A stretch of DNA of 64,000 bases, taken from positions 124,001-188,000 of the forward strand of contig NZ_PDWO01000001.1 in assembly GCF_010211765.1 (NCBI RefSeq), read 5' to 3'. A model generated the notes under the pieces. That model worked only from the letters and a program-made list of their open reading frames with translations, was not told the origin of the DNA and ran no database searches. Positions 9,446 through 17,172 of the stretch are shown in pieces. Both the position numbers and the translations under genes were made by a program. Source of the DNA: Pseudoxanthomonas kaohsiungensis. GTDB lineage: Bacteria > Pseudomonadota > Gammaproteobacteria > Xanthomonadales > Xanthomonadaceae. Position 1 is the stretch's first letter. Every line of letters begins with the position of its first letter.

Positions 9446-9534
9446 CCCGGGGGTATGGCGCCAGTGGCACATGGATGTGCCACGACCCGAGTACGGACAG
9501 GACGTCCGCCCGAGGGAGGCGCCATACCCCCGGG
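9446..9534. repeat. Composite palindrome C
   Basis: Perfect 17-base outer arms (9446-9462 and 9518-9534) enclose a GTGGCACAT/ATGTGCCAC hairpin (9464-9483) and a CGGAC/GTCCG hairpin (9494-9508). It has the same plan as palindromes A and B. The remaining 9535-9761 up to flgF shows no gene. Confidence 0.85.
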
Positions 9535-9761
9535 TCACGGCGGCCCCTTCCGGGACCGATGGTTTCGGCCTCTGGACGTCACCGCCCGTTCTGGGCCCGA
9601 TGCTTCAGAACCCGGACGTCACCGCCGCTCCAGCACCGATGGTCGGCTTGCAGTTCACGGCCGCTCCAGGCCTGGTGGCTCCAGCTCGTACGTCCAGGCA
9701 GCCGCGGCTCAAGGTCGTGGCGGTAGCCGGCGCCACTCGCGCCGGTCACTACTAGTCAGCC

Positions 9762-10511
9762 TCAGCCGCCCAGCCTCAGCAGCGAATTGGCCGCCTGCGC
9801 GTTGTCGTCGCCGCGGCTGATCACCTTGACCTGCATCTCGAACTGGCGCTGCAGCTGGATCATCTGCACCAGCGCGCCCGCCGCATCGACGTTGCTCTGC
9901 TCGAGCGCGCCGGTGGCCATCACCGGACCGGCCGCCTGCGCCAGCGGCCGCTGCGGATCCGTATTGCGCATCAGCCCGTCCAGCCCGCGCGCGAGCCGGT
10001 CGGGCGTGGCCTCGACCACGCGCAGGCGGCCGACCATGGCCATCGTGTCGGCGCCTTCGCCCAGCGGCACGATCGAGATCGTGCCGTCCTGGCCGATCTC
10101 CAGCGCCTGGTGCGGGGGCAGGGTGACCGGGTTGCCCTGGTCGTCCACCAGCGGATGGCCGCCACCGGTGACCAGCTGGCCGTTCGGCGTGAGCGACAGG
10201 TTTCCGGCGCGGGTGTAGGCCTCGCCGCCGTCCGGGGACTGCACCGCCAGCCAGCGGTCGGCCTGCAGCGAGACGTCCAGCGGGTTGCCGGTCACCTGCT
10301 GGGCGCCGGCCAGGGCATTGAAGCCCTGGTCGATGTGCATGGCCGCCGTGCGCGAGGCATGGCCGGCGCCGCGCACCGGGAACGCCTCGGTGTTGGCGAG
10401 CGCGGCCTTGAAGCCGGCGGTATCGGCGTTGGCCAGGTTGTGCGAGACCGTGCCCTGCGCCTGCAGCGTGGCGCGGGCACCGGTCATGGCGATGTAGAGG
10501 GCCTTGTCCAT
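9762..10511 (-). CDS. flgF: Flagellar proximal rod protein FlgF
   Basis: FlgF is a rod subunit of the periplasmic shaft. The 249-residue protein starts MDKALYIAMTGARATLQAQG with the rod signature SHNLANADTAGFKAAL, and ends with the FlgF/FlgG-type C-terminal helix (GALVQMIQLQRQFEMQVKVI). It starts 27 bases after the flgE stop and is the last gene of the flgBCDEF operon. It is separated from flgG by about 1 kb of repeats, which is unusual because the two genes normally abut. Confidence 0.96.
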   Translation of the reverse strand: MDKALYIAMTGARATLQAQGTVSHNLANADTAGFKAALANTEAFPVRGAGHASRTAAMHIDQGFNALAGAQQVTGNPLDVSLQADRWLAVQSPDGGEAYTRAGNLSLTPNGQLVTGGGHPLVDDQGNPVTLPPHQALEIGQDGTISIVPLGEGADTMAMVGRLRVVEATPDRLARGLDGLMRNTDPQRPLAQAAGPVMATGALEQSNVDAAGALVQMIQLQRQFEMQVKVISRGDDNAQAANSLLRLGG

Positions 10512-10538
10512 GCGTCAGCTCCGTCCGCCGGATCCGCG

Positions 10539-11762
10539 TCAGCGGATGTTGATCACCGTCTGGGTGGCCTGGTCCTGGGTGGAGATCATCTGCGCGTTGG
10601 CCTGGAAGTTGCGCTGGGCCACGATCATGTTCACCAGCTGCTCGGTCAGGTCGACCGTGGACGACTCCAGCGCGCCGGCCTGGATCTGGCCGAAGTCCGA
10701 GCTGTCCGGCGCGCCGGTGCGCGGCGTGCCCGAGGCGTAGGTCGCGCCCCACTGGTTGTTGCCCTGCGACTGCAGGCCCTGCGGGTTGACGAAGTTGGTC
10801 AGCGCGACCTGGCCCAGGGCGACGTCGTCGCCGTTGGTGTAGCGGGCGAACACGACGCCGTCCTCGGCCACGCTGATCTCGCTGAGCTTGCCGGCCGCGT
10901 AGCCATCCTGGCGCACGTCGCGCAGGGCGAAGGTGCTGCCGTACTGCGTGCTGCCGCTCATGTCCAGGGTCATGTTCAGCACGCCGGCGCCGGTGGCCGG
11001 GGTGAACGGATCCATCGTGATCTGGCCGCTGGCCGGGCTGACCAGGGTGCCGCTGCCGGAGAACTGCAGCGTGGTCGGCGCGCCGACCGAGGTGCCGTCG
11101 ACGTAGTTGTGCACCTGCCACTCGTTCGGGTTGGCGGTCTTGACGAAGTACGAGGTCTGCACGTGGCTCACGCCCAGCGAGTCGTACACGGTGACGCCGC
11201 CGCTGGAGGCGTTGTAGCTGTTCGGATCGGCCGGGTCGAACGGCGTGGTCACCGGCGGCGAGGCGTTGCCGGGCAGGGTGACCATCAGGTTGACCATGCC
11301 GGTCTGCGCCGGCGGGCTGTCGGTGGTCAGCAGCTGCAGGTCGCTCAGGCGGCCGACGTCGAAGCCTGCACCGCCGGCGTTGGGCGCGAACACCTGCAGG
11401 CGCGCGCCATCGGGCGTGACCACGTAGCCCTGGTTGTCGGTCTGGAAGTTGCCGGCGCGGGTGTACAGCGTGTTGCCGTTCTTGTTGACCGTGAAGAAGC
11501 CCTCGCCGTCGATGGCGAAGTCCAGGCTGCGCCCGGTCGGGTCGATGTTGCCCTGCGAGAACTGCTGGGCGACGTTGCTGACCTTCACGCCGGCGCCGAT
11601 CGCGTTGCGCGACAGGCCGTAGGTCGTGTACGAGAACAGGTCGGCGAACTCGGCGCGCGATTCCTTGAACCCGGTGGTGTTGACGTTGGCGATGTTGTTG
11701 GCGGTGACGTTGAGGTCGGAATTGGCCGCGTTGATGCCGGACAGCGAGGTATTGAAGCTCAT
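10539..11762 (-). CDS. flgE: Flagellar hook protein FlgE
   Basis: FlgE is the major hook subunit. The 407-residue protein has the N-terminal motif GINAANSDLNVTANNIANVNTTGF, an internal FlgE D2 region, and a C-terminus with LTEQLVNMIVAQRNFQANAQ ending TVINIR. It lies between flgD, which scaffolds hook growth, and flgF, in a minus-strand operon. Confidence 0.97.
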   Translation of the reverse strand: MSFNTSLSGINAANSDLNVTANNIANVNTTGFKESRAEFADLFSYTTYGLSRNAIGAGVKVSNVAQQFSQGNIDPTGRSLDFAIDGEGFFTVNKNGNTLYTRAGNFQTDNQGYVVTPDGARLQVFAPNAGGAGFDVGRLSDLQLLTTDSPPAQTGMVNLMVTLPGNASPPVTTPFDPADPNSYNASSGGVTVYDSLGVSHVQTSYFVKTANPNEWQVHNYVDGTSVGAPTTLQFSGSGTLVSPASGQITMDPFTPATGAGVLNMTLDMSGSTQYGSTFALRDVRQDGYAAGKLSEISVAEDGVVFARYTNGDDVALGQVALTNFVNPQGLQSQGNNQWGATYASGTPRTGAPDSSDFGQIQAGALESSTVDLTEQLVNMIVAQRNFQANAQMISTQDQATQTVINIR

Positions 11763-11806
11763 GGCGGACTCCTGCGTGAGTCTTGCGTGTCGTTCGGATG
11801 GATGGC

Positions 11807-12478
11807 TCAGCTGACGCGGAGCACGTAATCGAGCGGGACGGTGCCCAGCCCGGGCAGGTCCAGGTACAACCCGTCGCTGCCGACGGTGACGCTGTCGACG
11901 GTGCCCTTGACGTAGGTGTCGACCTTCCCGGTCGTGCCGTCGGCGGCGGCATGGCTGGCGCTCACGCCGTAGCTGCCGGGGGGCAGCCGTTCGCCCAGCG
12001 CGTCGGTGCCGTCCCAGTCGAACGCCACTTCGCCGGCCTTGGAGGCGGCGACGCTGAACTCGTGGACCTTCTGGCCGTTGGCGTCGGAGATGGTGAAGGT
12101 CACGGTGCCCGCGCCCGGTGCGGCGACCACGCCGCTGGCCCCGCCCTCGGCGCCAAGCGCCAGCTTCGACGACGGCACCAGCACCTGGTGCCCGACCAGC
12201 GCCGCGCCGCGCAGCACCTGGTCGTTGCCCAGCGCGCTGGAGAAGTTCTGCACCTGGCTGTTGAGGTCCTGGATGCCCTGGACCGTGGAGAACTGCGCCA
12301 GCTGGCCGAGGAAGGCGCTGTTCTCCATCGGCTTGAGCGGATCCTGGTGTTGCAGCTGTTCGGTCATCAGGCGCAGGAAATCGGCCTGGCCCAGCGACTC
12401 TTCCTTCTTGGGGGCGGAACTTCCGCCCGCGCCGGACAGGCCCAGGCTGGAGTAGATGTCGGAAGCGATCGTGCTCAT
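11807..12478 (-). CDS. flgD: Flagellar hook-capping scaffold protein FlgD
   Basis: FlgD caps the growing hook and is lost on completion. The 223-residue protein has the conserved N-terminal segment QADFLRLMTEQLQHQDPLKPMENS in split form (LGQADFLRLM, QDPLKPMENSAFLGQLAQF) and a C-terminal Ig-like FlgD fold (TFTISDANGQKVHEF, GSYGVSASH). It lies 11 bases after flgC and 44 bases before flgE. Confidence 0.96.
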   Translation of the reverse strand: MSTIASDIYSSLGLSGAGGSSAPKKEESLGQADFLRLMTEQLQHQDPLKPMENSAFLGQLAQFSTVQGIQDLNSQVQNFSSALGNDQVLRGAALVGHQVLVPSSKLALGAEGGASGVVAAPGAGTVTFTISDANGQKVHEFSVAASKAGEVAFDWDGTDALGERLPPGSYGVSASHAAADGTTGKVDTYVKGTVDSVTVGSDGLYLDLPGLGTVPLDYVLRVS

Positions 12479-12489
12479 GTGCGGGTTCC

Positions 12490-12897
12490 TCAGCGGCCCA
12501 TGGTCAGGGTGGCCAGGGCCAGTTCCTTGGCGGTGGTGATCACCTCGACCCCGGCCTGGTAGCTGCGCGAGGCCGAGATCAGGTTGACCATCTGCGCCAC
12601 CGGATCCACGTCCGGCGAGAACACGTAGCCGTCGGCGTCGGCCAGCGGGTGGCCCGGTTCGTAGCGGCGCACCGGCGGCGCCTCGCTCTGCGCGATCTCG
12701 CGCACGCGCACGCCGGTCAGCGCCGGGTCGGTGCCGCTGGCCTGGGCCTGGAACACCGGCTCCAGCGGCTTGTAGACCGCCTCGGGCGAGCCGGCCACCG
12801 AATCGGCGTTGGCCAGGTTGCTGGCGATCGTGCTCAGGCGCACCGACTGCGCCTGCAGCGCGGATCCGGCGATGTCGAATATCGGCAGGTTGCTCAT
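12490..12897 (-). CDS. flgC: Flagellar rod protein FlgC
   Basis: FlgC is a proximal rod subunit. The 135-residue length is standard. The N-terminus MSNLPIFDIAGSALQAQ continues with LSTIASNLANADSV, and the C-terminus has VAQMVNLISASRSYQAGVEV. It lies between flgB (25 bases upstream) and flgD. Confidence 0.96.
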   Translation of the reverse strand: MSNLPIFDIAGSALQAQSVRLSTIASNLANADSVAGSPEAVYKPLEPVFQAQASGTDPALTGVRVREIAQSEAPPVRRYEPGHPLADADGYVFSPDVDPVAQMVNLISASRSYQAGVEVITTAKELALATLTMGR

Positions 12898-12922
12898 GGC
12901 GGCATGCTCTCCGTGGTCCGGA

Positions 12923-13333
12923 CTACTGGCCGGTGATCGCGGTGAGCAGGGTGCGCACCTTGGATTCGAGGAAGCTCAGCGACGCGCGGTACTCCAGCGC
13001 GGCGCGGCCGTAGGCGGCACGCTCGGCATCCGGGTCGACGGTGTTGCCGTCGAGGCTGGGCTGGCTGGCCTGGCGGGCGAAATGGAACGGCGCCTGGCCG
13101 GTGGCGATCGCGTCGGACAGGTGGCCCTCGCGGGTCGCGGCCAGGCCGGTGCCGGGCAGGCCTTCGCGCTGCAGCCGCGCCGCGTCCAGGGCGGCATTGA
13201 AGTCGATGTCCTGGGCCCGGTAGCCGGGGGTGTCGGCATTGGCCAGGTTGCTGGCGATCAGCTTCATCCGCTGCTCGCGCAACGGCAGGGCATCGGCGTG
13301 GAGCCCCATGTAGGACGTGATCGGGTTGGACAT
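12923..13333 (-). CDS. flgB: Flagellar rod protein FlgB
   Basis: FlgB is the rod subunit next to the basal MS-ring. The 136-residue protein carries RMKLIASNLANADTPGYRAQDIDF and ends with a helix typical of the family (ALEYRASLSFLESKVRTLLTAI). It is the first gene of the flgBCDEF operon, with GGAGGC as ribosome site and a sigma-54 promoter at 13367-13381. Confidence 0.96.
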   Translation of the reverse strand: MSNPITSYMGLHADALPLREQRMKLIASNLANADTPGYRAQDIDFNAALDAARLQREGLPGTGLAATREGHLSDAIATGQAPFHFARQASQPSLDGNTVDPDAERAAYGRAALEYRASLSFLESKVRTLLTAITGQ

Positions 13334-13366
13334 GCTGCCTCCGGACGGACCGTTGCCGTCACACAG

Positions 13367-13381
13367 GCAAGCGGCGTGCCA
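13367..13381 (-). promoter_or_regulatory. Sigma-54 promoter of the flgBCDEF operon
   Basis: The minus strand reads TGGCACGCCGCTTGC, an essentially perfect -24/-12 RpoN promoter (GG-N10-GC). Transcription would begin about 22 bases before the flgB ATG, inside the gap after cheV. Confidence 0.88.
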
Positions 13382-13402
13382 GAAGCCGCGGCGGGAGCGC
13401 CG

Positions 13403-14350
13403 TCAGGCGGCGCGGGCGACCTGCTGCAGGCGCGCCAGGACGTGTTCGGCCAGCTCGTGCGGGCTGTACTTGGCCACGAACGCGTTGGCGCCCACCCGCT
13501 CGACCATCGCGTTGTTGAACACCCCCGACAGCGAGGTGTGCAGCAGCACGTAGAGTCCGGCCAGGCCGGGGTGGCGACGGATTTCCGTCGTCAGGGTGTA
13601 GCCGTCCATCGCCGGCATCTCGATGTCGGAGATGACCATGGCGTAGCGCTGGGCCGGGTTCTCGCCGCCGGCGTGCACCTGCAGGAGGTGGTCCAGCGCC
13701 TGGCGGCCGTCGGACAGCAGGGTGACGCCGACCCCCAGCTGGTCCAGCACGCTGCGGATCTGCTGCCGGGCCACGCGCGAGTCGTCCACCACCAGCACCT
13801 GCAGCGGCGGGCTGCCGGCGGGCAGGGCCATCGCCGGGTCCAGGGTCGCGTCCATCCGCGCCTGGGTGATGTCGGCCAGCACGCTTTCGACGTCGATCAC
13901 CTGGATCAGCGCGTCCTGGAAGCGGGTGACCGCGGTCAGGTAGCTGCTCTGCGAGCCCAGGTCCGGCGGCGGGTGGATGTCCTCCACCGCGATGTTGACG
14001 ATCCGCTCCACGTCGCTGACCAGGAAGCCCTGGACCGAACGGTTGAACTCGGTGACCACCAGGTAGTGGGTGCCGTCGCTCACCGCGGCCGGATCGTGCT
14101 CGGGATGGCCGATCGCCTGGCCCAGGTCCAGCACCGGCACCGAGCGCCCGCGCACGTCGGCCACGCCGGCGAACTGCGCCGGCAGGCCCGGCAGCTGGAA
14201 CAGCGGCGGCCGGCGCAGGACCTCCTGCACCTTGAACACGTTCACCCCGAACAGCTGCCGGCCGCCGAGCCGGAACAGCAGCAGCGCCAGGCGGTTGTGG
14301 CCGGCCAGCCGGGTGCGCTGGTCGATGCGGTTGAGCAGGTTGTGCGACAT
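13403..14350 (-). CDS. cheV: Chemotaxis coupling/receiver protein CheV
   Basis: CheV links receptors to CheA and can take up phosphate. The 315-residue protein has an N-terminal CheW-like domain (about 10-165) and a C-terminal receiver (about 184-310) with acidic pocket Asp189/Asp190 and phosphoacceptor Asp242 in VISDIEMPAMDG. It is directly upstream of flgB, as in Xanthomonas. No Shine-Dalgarno precedes the ATG. A sigma-28 -10 ends seven bases before it, so the mRNA may be leaderless. Confidence 0.95.
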   Translation of the reverse strand: MSHNLLNRIDQRTRLAGHNRLALLLFRLGGRQLFGVNVFKVQEVLRRPPLFQLPGLPAQFAGVADVRGRSVPVLDLGQAIGHPEHDPAAVSDGTHYLVVTEFNRSVQGFLVSDVERIVNIAVEDIHPPPDLGSQSSYLTAVTRFQDALIQVIDVESVLADITQARMDATLDPAMALPAGSPPLQVLVVDDSRVARQQIRSVLDQLGVGVTLLSDGRQALDHLLQVHAGGENPAQRYAMVISDIEMPAMDGYTLTTEIRRHPGLAGLYVLLHTSLSGVFNNAMVERVGANAFVAKYSPHELAEHVLARLQQVARAA

Positions 14351-14357
14351 GCCCCCG

Positions 14358-14384
14358 GTATCGGCGCTGGCCGGCGAGGCTTGA
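14358..14384 (-). promoter_or_regulatory. Sigma-28 promoter of cheV
   Basis: On the minus strand TCAA is followed by 15 bases and GCCGATAC, one mismatch from the FliA -35 and one from the -10. The -10 ends seven bases before the cheV ATG. Confidence 0.7.
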
Positions 14385-14393
14385 GCGCGGCCG

Positions 14394-14410
14394 CGGCACG
14401 GTGCTTGCAT
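14394..14410 (+). promoter_or_regulatory. Sigma-54 promoter of flgA
   Basis: CGGCACGGTGCTTGCAT shows GG-N10-GC spacing with a strong TTGCAT -12 element. The flgA ATG is 34 bases further on. It lies divergent from the cheV promoter. Confidence 0.8.
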
Positions 14411-14443
14411 GGGCCCCGCCCAGTTTCCACCGGCGAGGCCGCC

Positions 14444-15094
14444 ATGCTCCTGCTGCGCCCCATGCTCATGTTCCTGCTCGCGCTGCCGATGACGGTGGCG
14501 CTGGCCGCGACCGGCTTCGAGCCGGTGGAATCGATCCGCGCGGCCGCGCTGCAGGCGGTACCCGGGGGACAGGCGGAAGCCAGCCTGGACCCCGCGTTGC
14601 GCATGCCGGCCTGCGGCCAGGCGCTCGAGGCCCGGCAGGCGACGGCCGGAACGGTCGAAGTGTCCTGTCCGCAAGGCTGGCGGCTGTTCGTGCCGGTGAA
14701 GGTACGGCGCAGCCAGCCGGTGGTGGTTCTGGTCCGGGGCGTGGCCGCGGGCGAGGCGATCCCGGCCGATGCGGTGGCCACCGAGGCGCGCGACACCTCG
14801 CGCATCGCCGGTGCGGCGCTGGCCGACGTGGCCCAGGCCGCCGGCCAGGTCGCGCGGCGGACATTGCCGGCAGGCACCGTCCTGTCGGCCGGCGACCTGG
14901 CCGCGCCACGGCTGGTCCGCCGCGGCGACGCGGTGGCGCTGGTATCGCGGCGCGGCGGGGTGGAGGTCCGGGTATCCGGACGCGCCCTCGGCGATGCCGG
15001 CGAGAACGAGCGGGTCGCGGTGGAGAACCTATCCACCCGCCGCGTCCTGCAGGGCCGGGTCGGGCCGGGTGGGGACGTCGTCGTCAGCCGCTGA
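14444..15094 (+). CDS. flgA: Flagellar P-ring assembly chaperone FlgA
   Basis: FlgA is a periplasmic chaperone for FlgI. The 216-residue protein has a cleavable signal (residues 1-22, LMFLLALPMTVALAA) and a C-terminal SAF-type domain (VLVRGVAAGEAIPADAV, TLPAGTVLSAGDLAAP, GENERVAVENLSTRRVLQG). The start at 14444 follows GCGAGG. The gene is divergent from cheV and precedes flgM by 90 bases. Confidence 0.93.
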   Translation: MLLLRPMLMFLLALPMTVALAATGFEPVESIRAAALQAVPGGQAEASLDPALRMPACGQALEARQATAGTVEVSCPQGWRLFVPVKVRRSQPVVVLVRGVAAGEAIPADAVATEARDTSRIAGAALADVAQAAGQVARRTLPAGTVLSAGDLAAPRLVRRGDAVALVSRRGGVEVRVSGRALGDAGENERVAVENLSTRRVLQGRVGPGGDVVVSR

Positions 15095-15126
15095 ACCGAC
15101 CTGCGAAAAAATTTCCGGAACGGCCC

Positions 15127-15154
15127 TAAAGTTCCCTCCCGACCCAGCCGATAC
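15127..15154 (+). promoter_or_regulatory. Sigma-28 promoter of flgM
   Basis: TAAAGTTC and GCCGATAC form the -35 and -10. The spacer is 16 instead of the usual 15 bases after TAAA. Late expression of flgM from sigma-28 is the known arrangement. Confidence 0.72.
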
Positions 15155-15184
15155 CCCGGCGTACCCCGTAAAGGACTCATCGCC

Positions 15185-15493
15185 ATGAGCCACAAGATCG
15201 AAGGCACCCCGCCCCCCGCCGTGCGCAGCACCGGCCCCGTGGGCGGCCGCGTCGCCCCCGCCGGCGCCGATCGCTCGTCCCCGGTCGAAGCCGCCCAGGC
15301 CGGCGACAGCCTGCGCCTGACCGGCGAAGCGACCAGCCTGCAGGCCCTGCAGCGCGAACTGTCGACCGCCCCGGCCATCGACCAGGCCCGCGTGGCCGAG
15401 GTCAGGCAGGCGCTGGAGTCGGGCAGCTACCGCATCGACCCGGCGAAGATCGCCGAGCGCATGCTGGACCTGGACAAGCAGCTGGGCGGCTGA
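15185..15493 (+). CDS. flgM: Anti-sigma-28 factor FlgM
   Basis: FlgM binds FliA and is secreted when the hook is done, which releases late genes. The 102-residue protein has the disordered, Pro/Ala-rich N-terminal half of the family and the C-terminal sigma-binding helices (DQARVAEVRQALESGSYRID, KIAERMLDLDKQL). AAGGA precedes the ATG. It lies between flgA and flgN, with flgN starting four bases after its stop. Confidence 0.94.
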   Translation: MSHKIEGTPPPAVRSTGPVGGRVAPAGADRSSPVEAAQAGDSLRLTGEATSLQALQRELSTAPAIDQARVAEVRQALESGSYRIDPAKIAERMLDLDKQLGG

Positions 15494-15496
15494 TCC

Positions 15497-15838
15497 ATGG
15501 ACGCCGTCGCCAGCGACGAAGCGCTCGACCGGCTCGCCGCCGCGCTGGCCGACGAGCGCCGCGCACTGCTCGAACACGACATCGAGCTGCTGGTGCGGTC
15601 GACCCGCGACAAGCTCGAATCGCTGCGCCACCTCGAGGCCGACCTCCCCAGCGGGCGTGGCGAGCGGCTGGCCGAGCTGGCCGAGGCCAACCGCAGCAAT
15701 GGCGCGCTGCTGGCCCGCCGCCGGCGCGAGGTGAACTGGGCGCTGCGCCACCTCGGTCGCGCCGAGAGCGCCCCGGCCTACGATGCCCAGGGCCAGGCCC
15801 AGCAGCTGCAGCCGCGCCGCGACCTCGCCGTCGCCTGA
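15497..15838 (+). CDS. flgN: Flagellar export chaperone FlgN
   Basis: FlgN is the cytoplasmic chaperone for FlgK and FlgL. The 113-residue protein is almost entirely helical, with the FlgN pattern of ALLEHDIELLVRSTRDK and AELAEANRSNGALLARRRREV. It is co-transcribed with flgM (gap of three bases). Confidence 0.88.
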   Translation: MDAVASDEALDRLAAALADERRALLEHDIELLVRSTRDKLESLRHLEADLPSGRGERLAELAEANRSNGALLARRRREVNWALRHLGRAESAPAYDAQGQAQQLQPRRDLAVA

Positions 15839-15929
15839 ACCCGGCCGCCGCGCGCGCCCGCAGTACGCAGCAGGCACCGGCTAGAATCGCCCTCCAGAAC
15901 CGGATGCCGCCGGAGCGCGTGCCATCGCC

Positions 15930-17153
15930 GTGACCAACACACCTGCAGCCACCGTCCTGCCCTCCCTGCAGACCATCCAGGGGCTGGCCGGGCGCATGTT
16001 CGAGGGCATCCTGCTGTACGACGGTGCCAGCCGGCTGGTCTACGCCAACGCCGCCGCGCACAGGCTGTGCGGGGAATGCTATCCGCGCGACCTGTCCAGC
16101 GGCCTGACCCTGCAGCAGCTGCTGCCCGGCGACGCCCTGGCGCAGGCACGCGCGGAGGGCCGCTGGAGCGGCCACCTGTCCTTCGGCGGCGACGCGATCC
16201 TGATGGTGCACGTCTACTTCGGCGCCGAGCATGGCGAGCACTTCCTGGTGCTGATGCAGGACCTGCGGCAGGTCCGCTTCCACGACCAGGAACTGCTGCG
16301 CCGGCACGCCGAGCTCAACGTGCGCCTGACCGCCGCGCAGGAGAAGCTGCTGCAATCGGAGAAGCTGGCCTCGATCGGCCAGCTGGCCGCCGGCGTGGCG
16401 CACGAGATCAACAACCCGATCGGCTACGTCCACTCGAACCTGGGCAGCCTGCAGGAGTACCTGCACAGCCTGTTCGCGCTGATCGAGGCCTACGAACGCG
16501 CGCTGCGCTCGCCCGATCCGCGCGCGATGATCCCGGAGATCGACCAGACCCGCGCCCGCCTGGACATCGATTTCATCAGCCGCGACCTGCCGCAGCTGAT
16601 GACCGAATCGCGCGAGGGCATCGAACGGGTCACGCGGATCGTGCGCGACCTGAAGGACTTCTCGCGCAGCGAGCGCGACGAGTCGTGGAAGCTGGTGGAC
16701 CTGCACGCCGGCCTGGAGTCGACCCTCAACATCATCTGGAACGAGCTCAAGTACAAGACCACGCTGGAGAAGCACTACGGCACGCTGCCGCCGGTGGAAT
16801 GCCTGCCGTCCGAGCTCAACCAGGTGTTCATGAACATCCTGATCAATGCCGGCCAGGCGATCGGCGAGCGCGGCACGATCCGCGTGCAGACCGGCCACGA
16901 CGGCGACCATGTGTGGGTGGAGATCGCCGACAGCGGGCCCGGGATCCCGCCGGAGGCGCAGGCCCGCATCTTCGATCCGTTCTTCACCACCAAGCCGGTG
17001 GGCAAGGGCACGGGGCTGGGCCTGTCGATCTCCTACGGCATCGTCGCCAAGCACCACGGCCGGATCGACGTGGACAGCCGCATCGGCGAGGGCTCGCGCT
17101 TCCGCATCGTGCTGCCGGTGCGGCAGCCGCAGGCCACGGTCGAGGCGGTCTAG
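15930..17153 (+). CDS. PAS-domain sensor histidine kinase (cytoplasmic)
   Basis: This 407-residue kinase has a PAS-like sensor at about 15-115, a short coiled coil, then the dimerisation/phosphoacceptor segment with His158 in [13 protein letters not shown]. The HATPase part carries the N box ([14 protein letters not shown]), a D-box DSGPGIP and a G-box [13 protein letters not shown]. No membrane segment is seen. It starts at GTG 15930, and a TAGAAT at 15882-15887 may be its -10. It stands convergent to the RavR-like gene, which a kinase of this type may phosphorylate; that link is inference. Confidence 0.88.
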   Translation: MTNTPAATVLPSLQTIQGLAGRMFEGILLYDGASRLVYANAAAHRLCGECYPRDLSSGLTLQQLLPGDALAQARAEGRWSGHLSFGGDAILMVHVYFGAEHGEHFLVLMQDLRQVRFHDQELLRRHAELNVRLTAAQEKLLQSEKLASIGQLAAGVAHEINNPIGYVHSNLGSLQEYLHSLFALIEAYERALRSPDPRAMIPEIDQTRARLDIDFISRDLPQLMTESREGIERVTRIVRDLKDFSRSERDESWKLVDLHAGLESTLNIIWNELKYKTTLEKHYGTLPPVECLPSELNQVFMNILINAGQAIGERGTIRVQTGHDGDHVWVEIADSGPGIPPEAQARIFDPFFTTKPVGKGTGLGLSISYGIVAKHHGRIDVDSRIGEGSRFRIVLPVRQPQATVEAV

Positions 17154-17172
17154 GACCGGCGCCCACCCGGGG

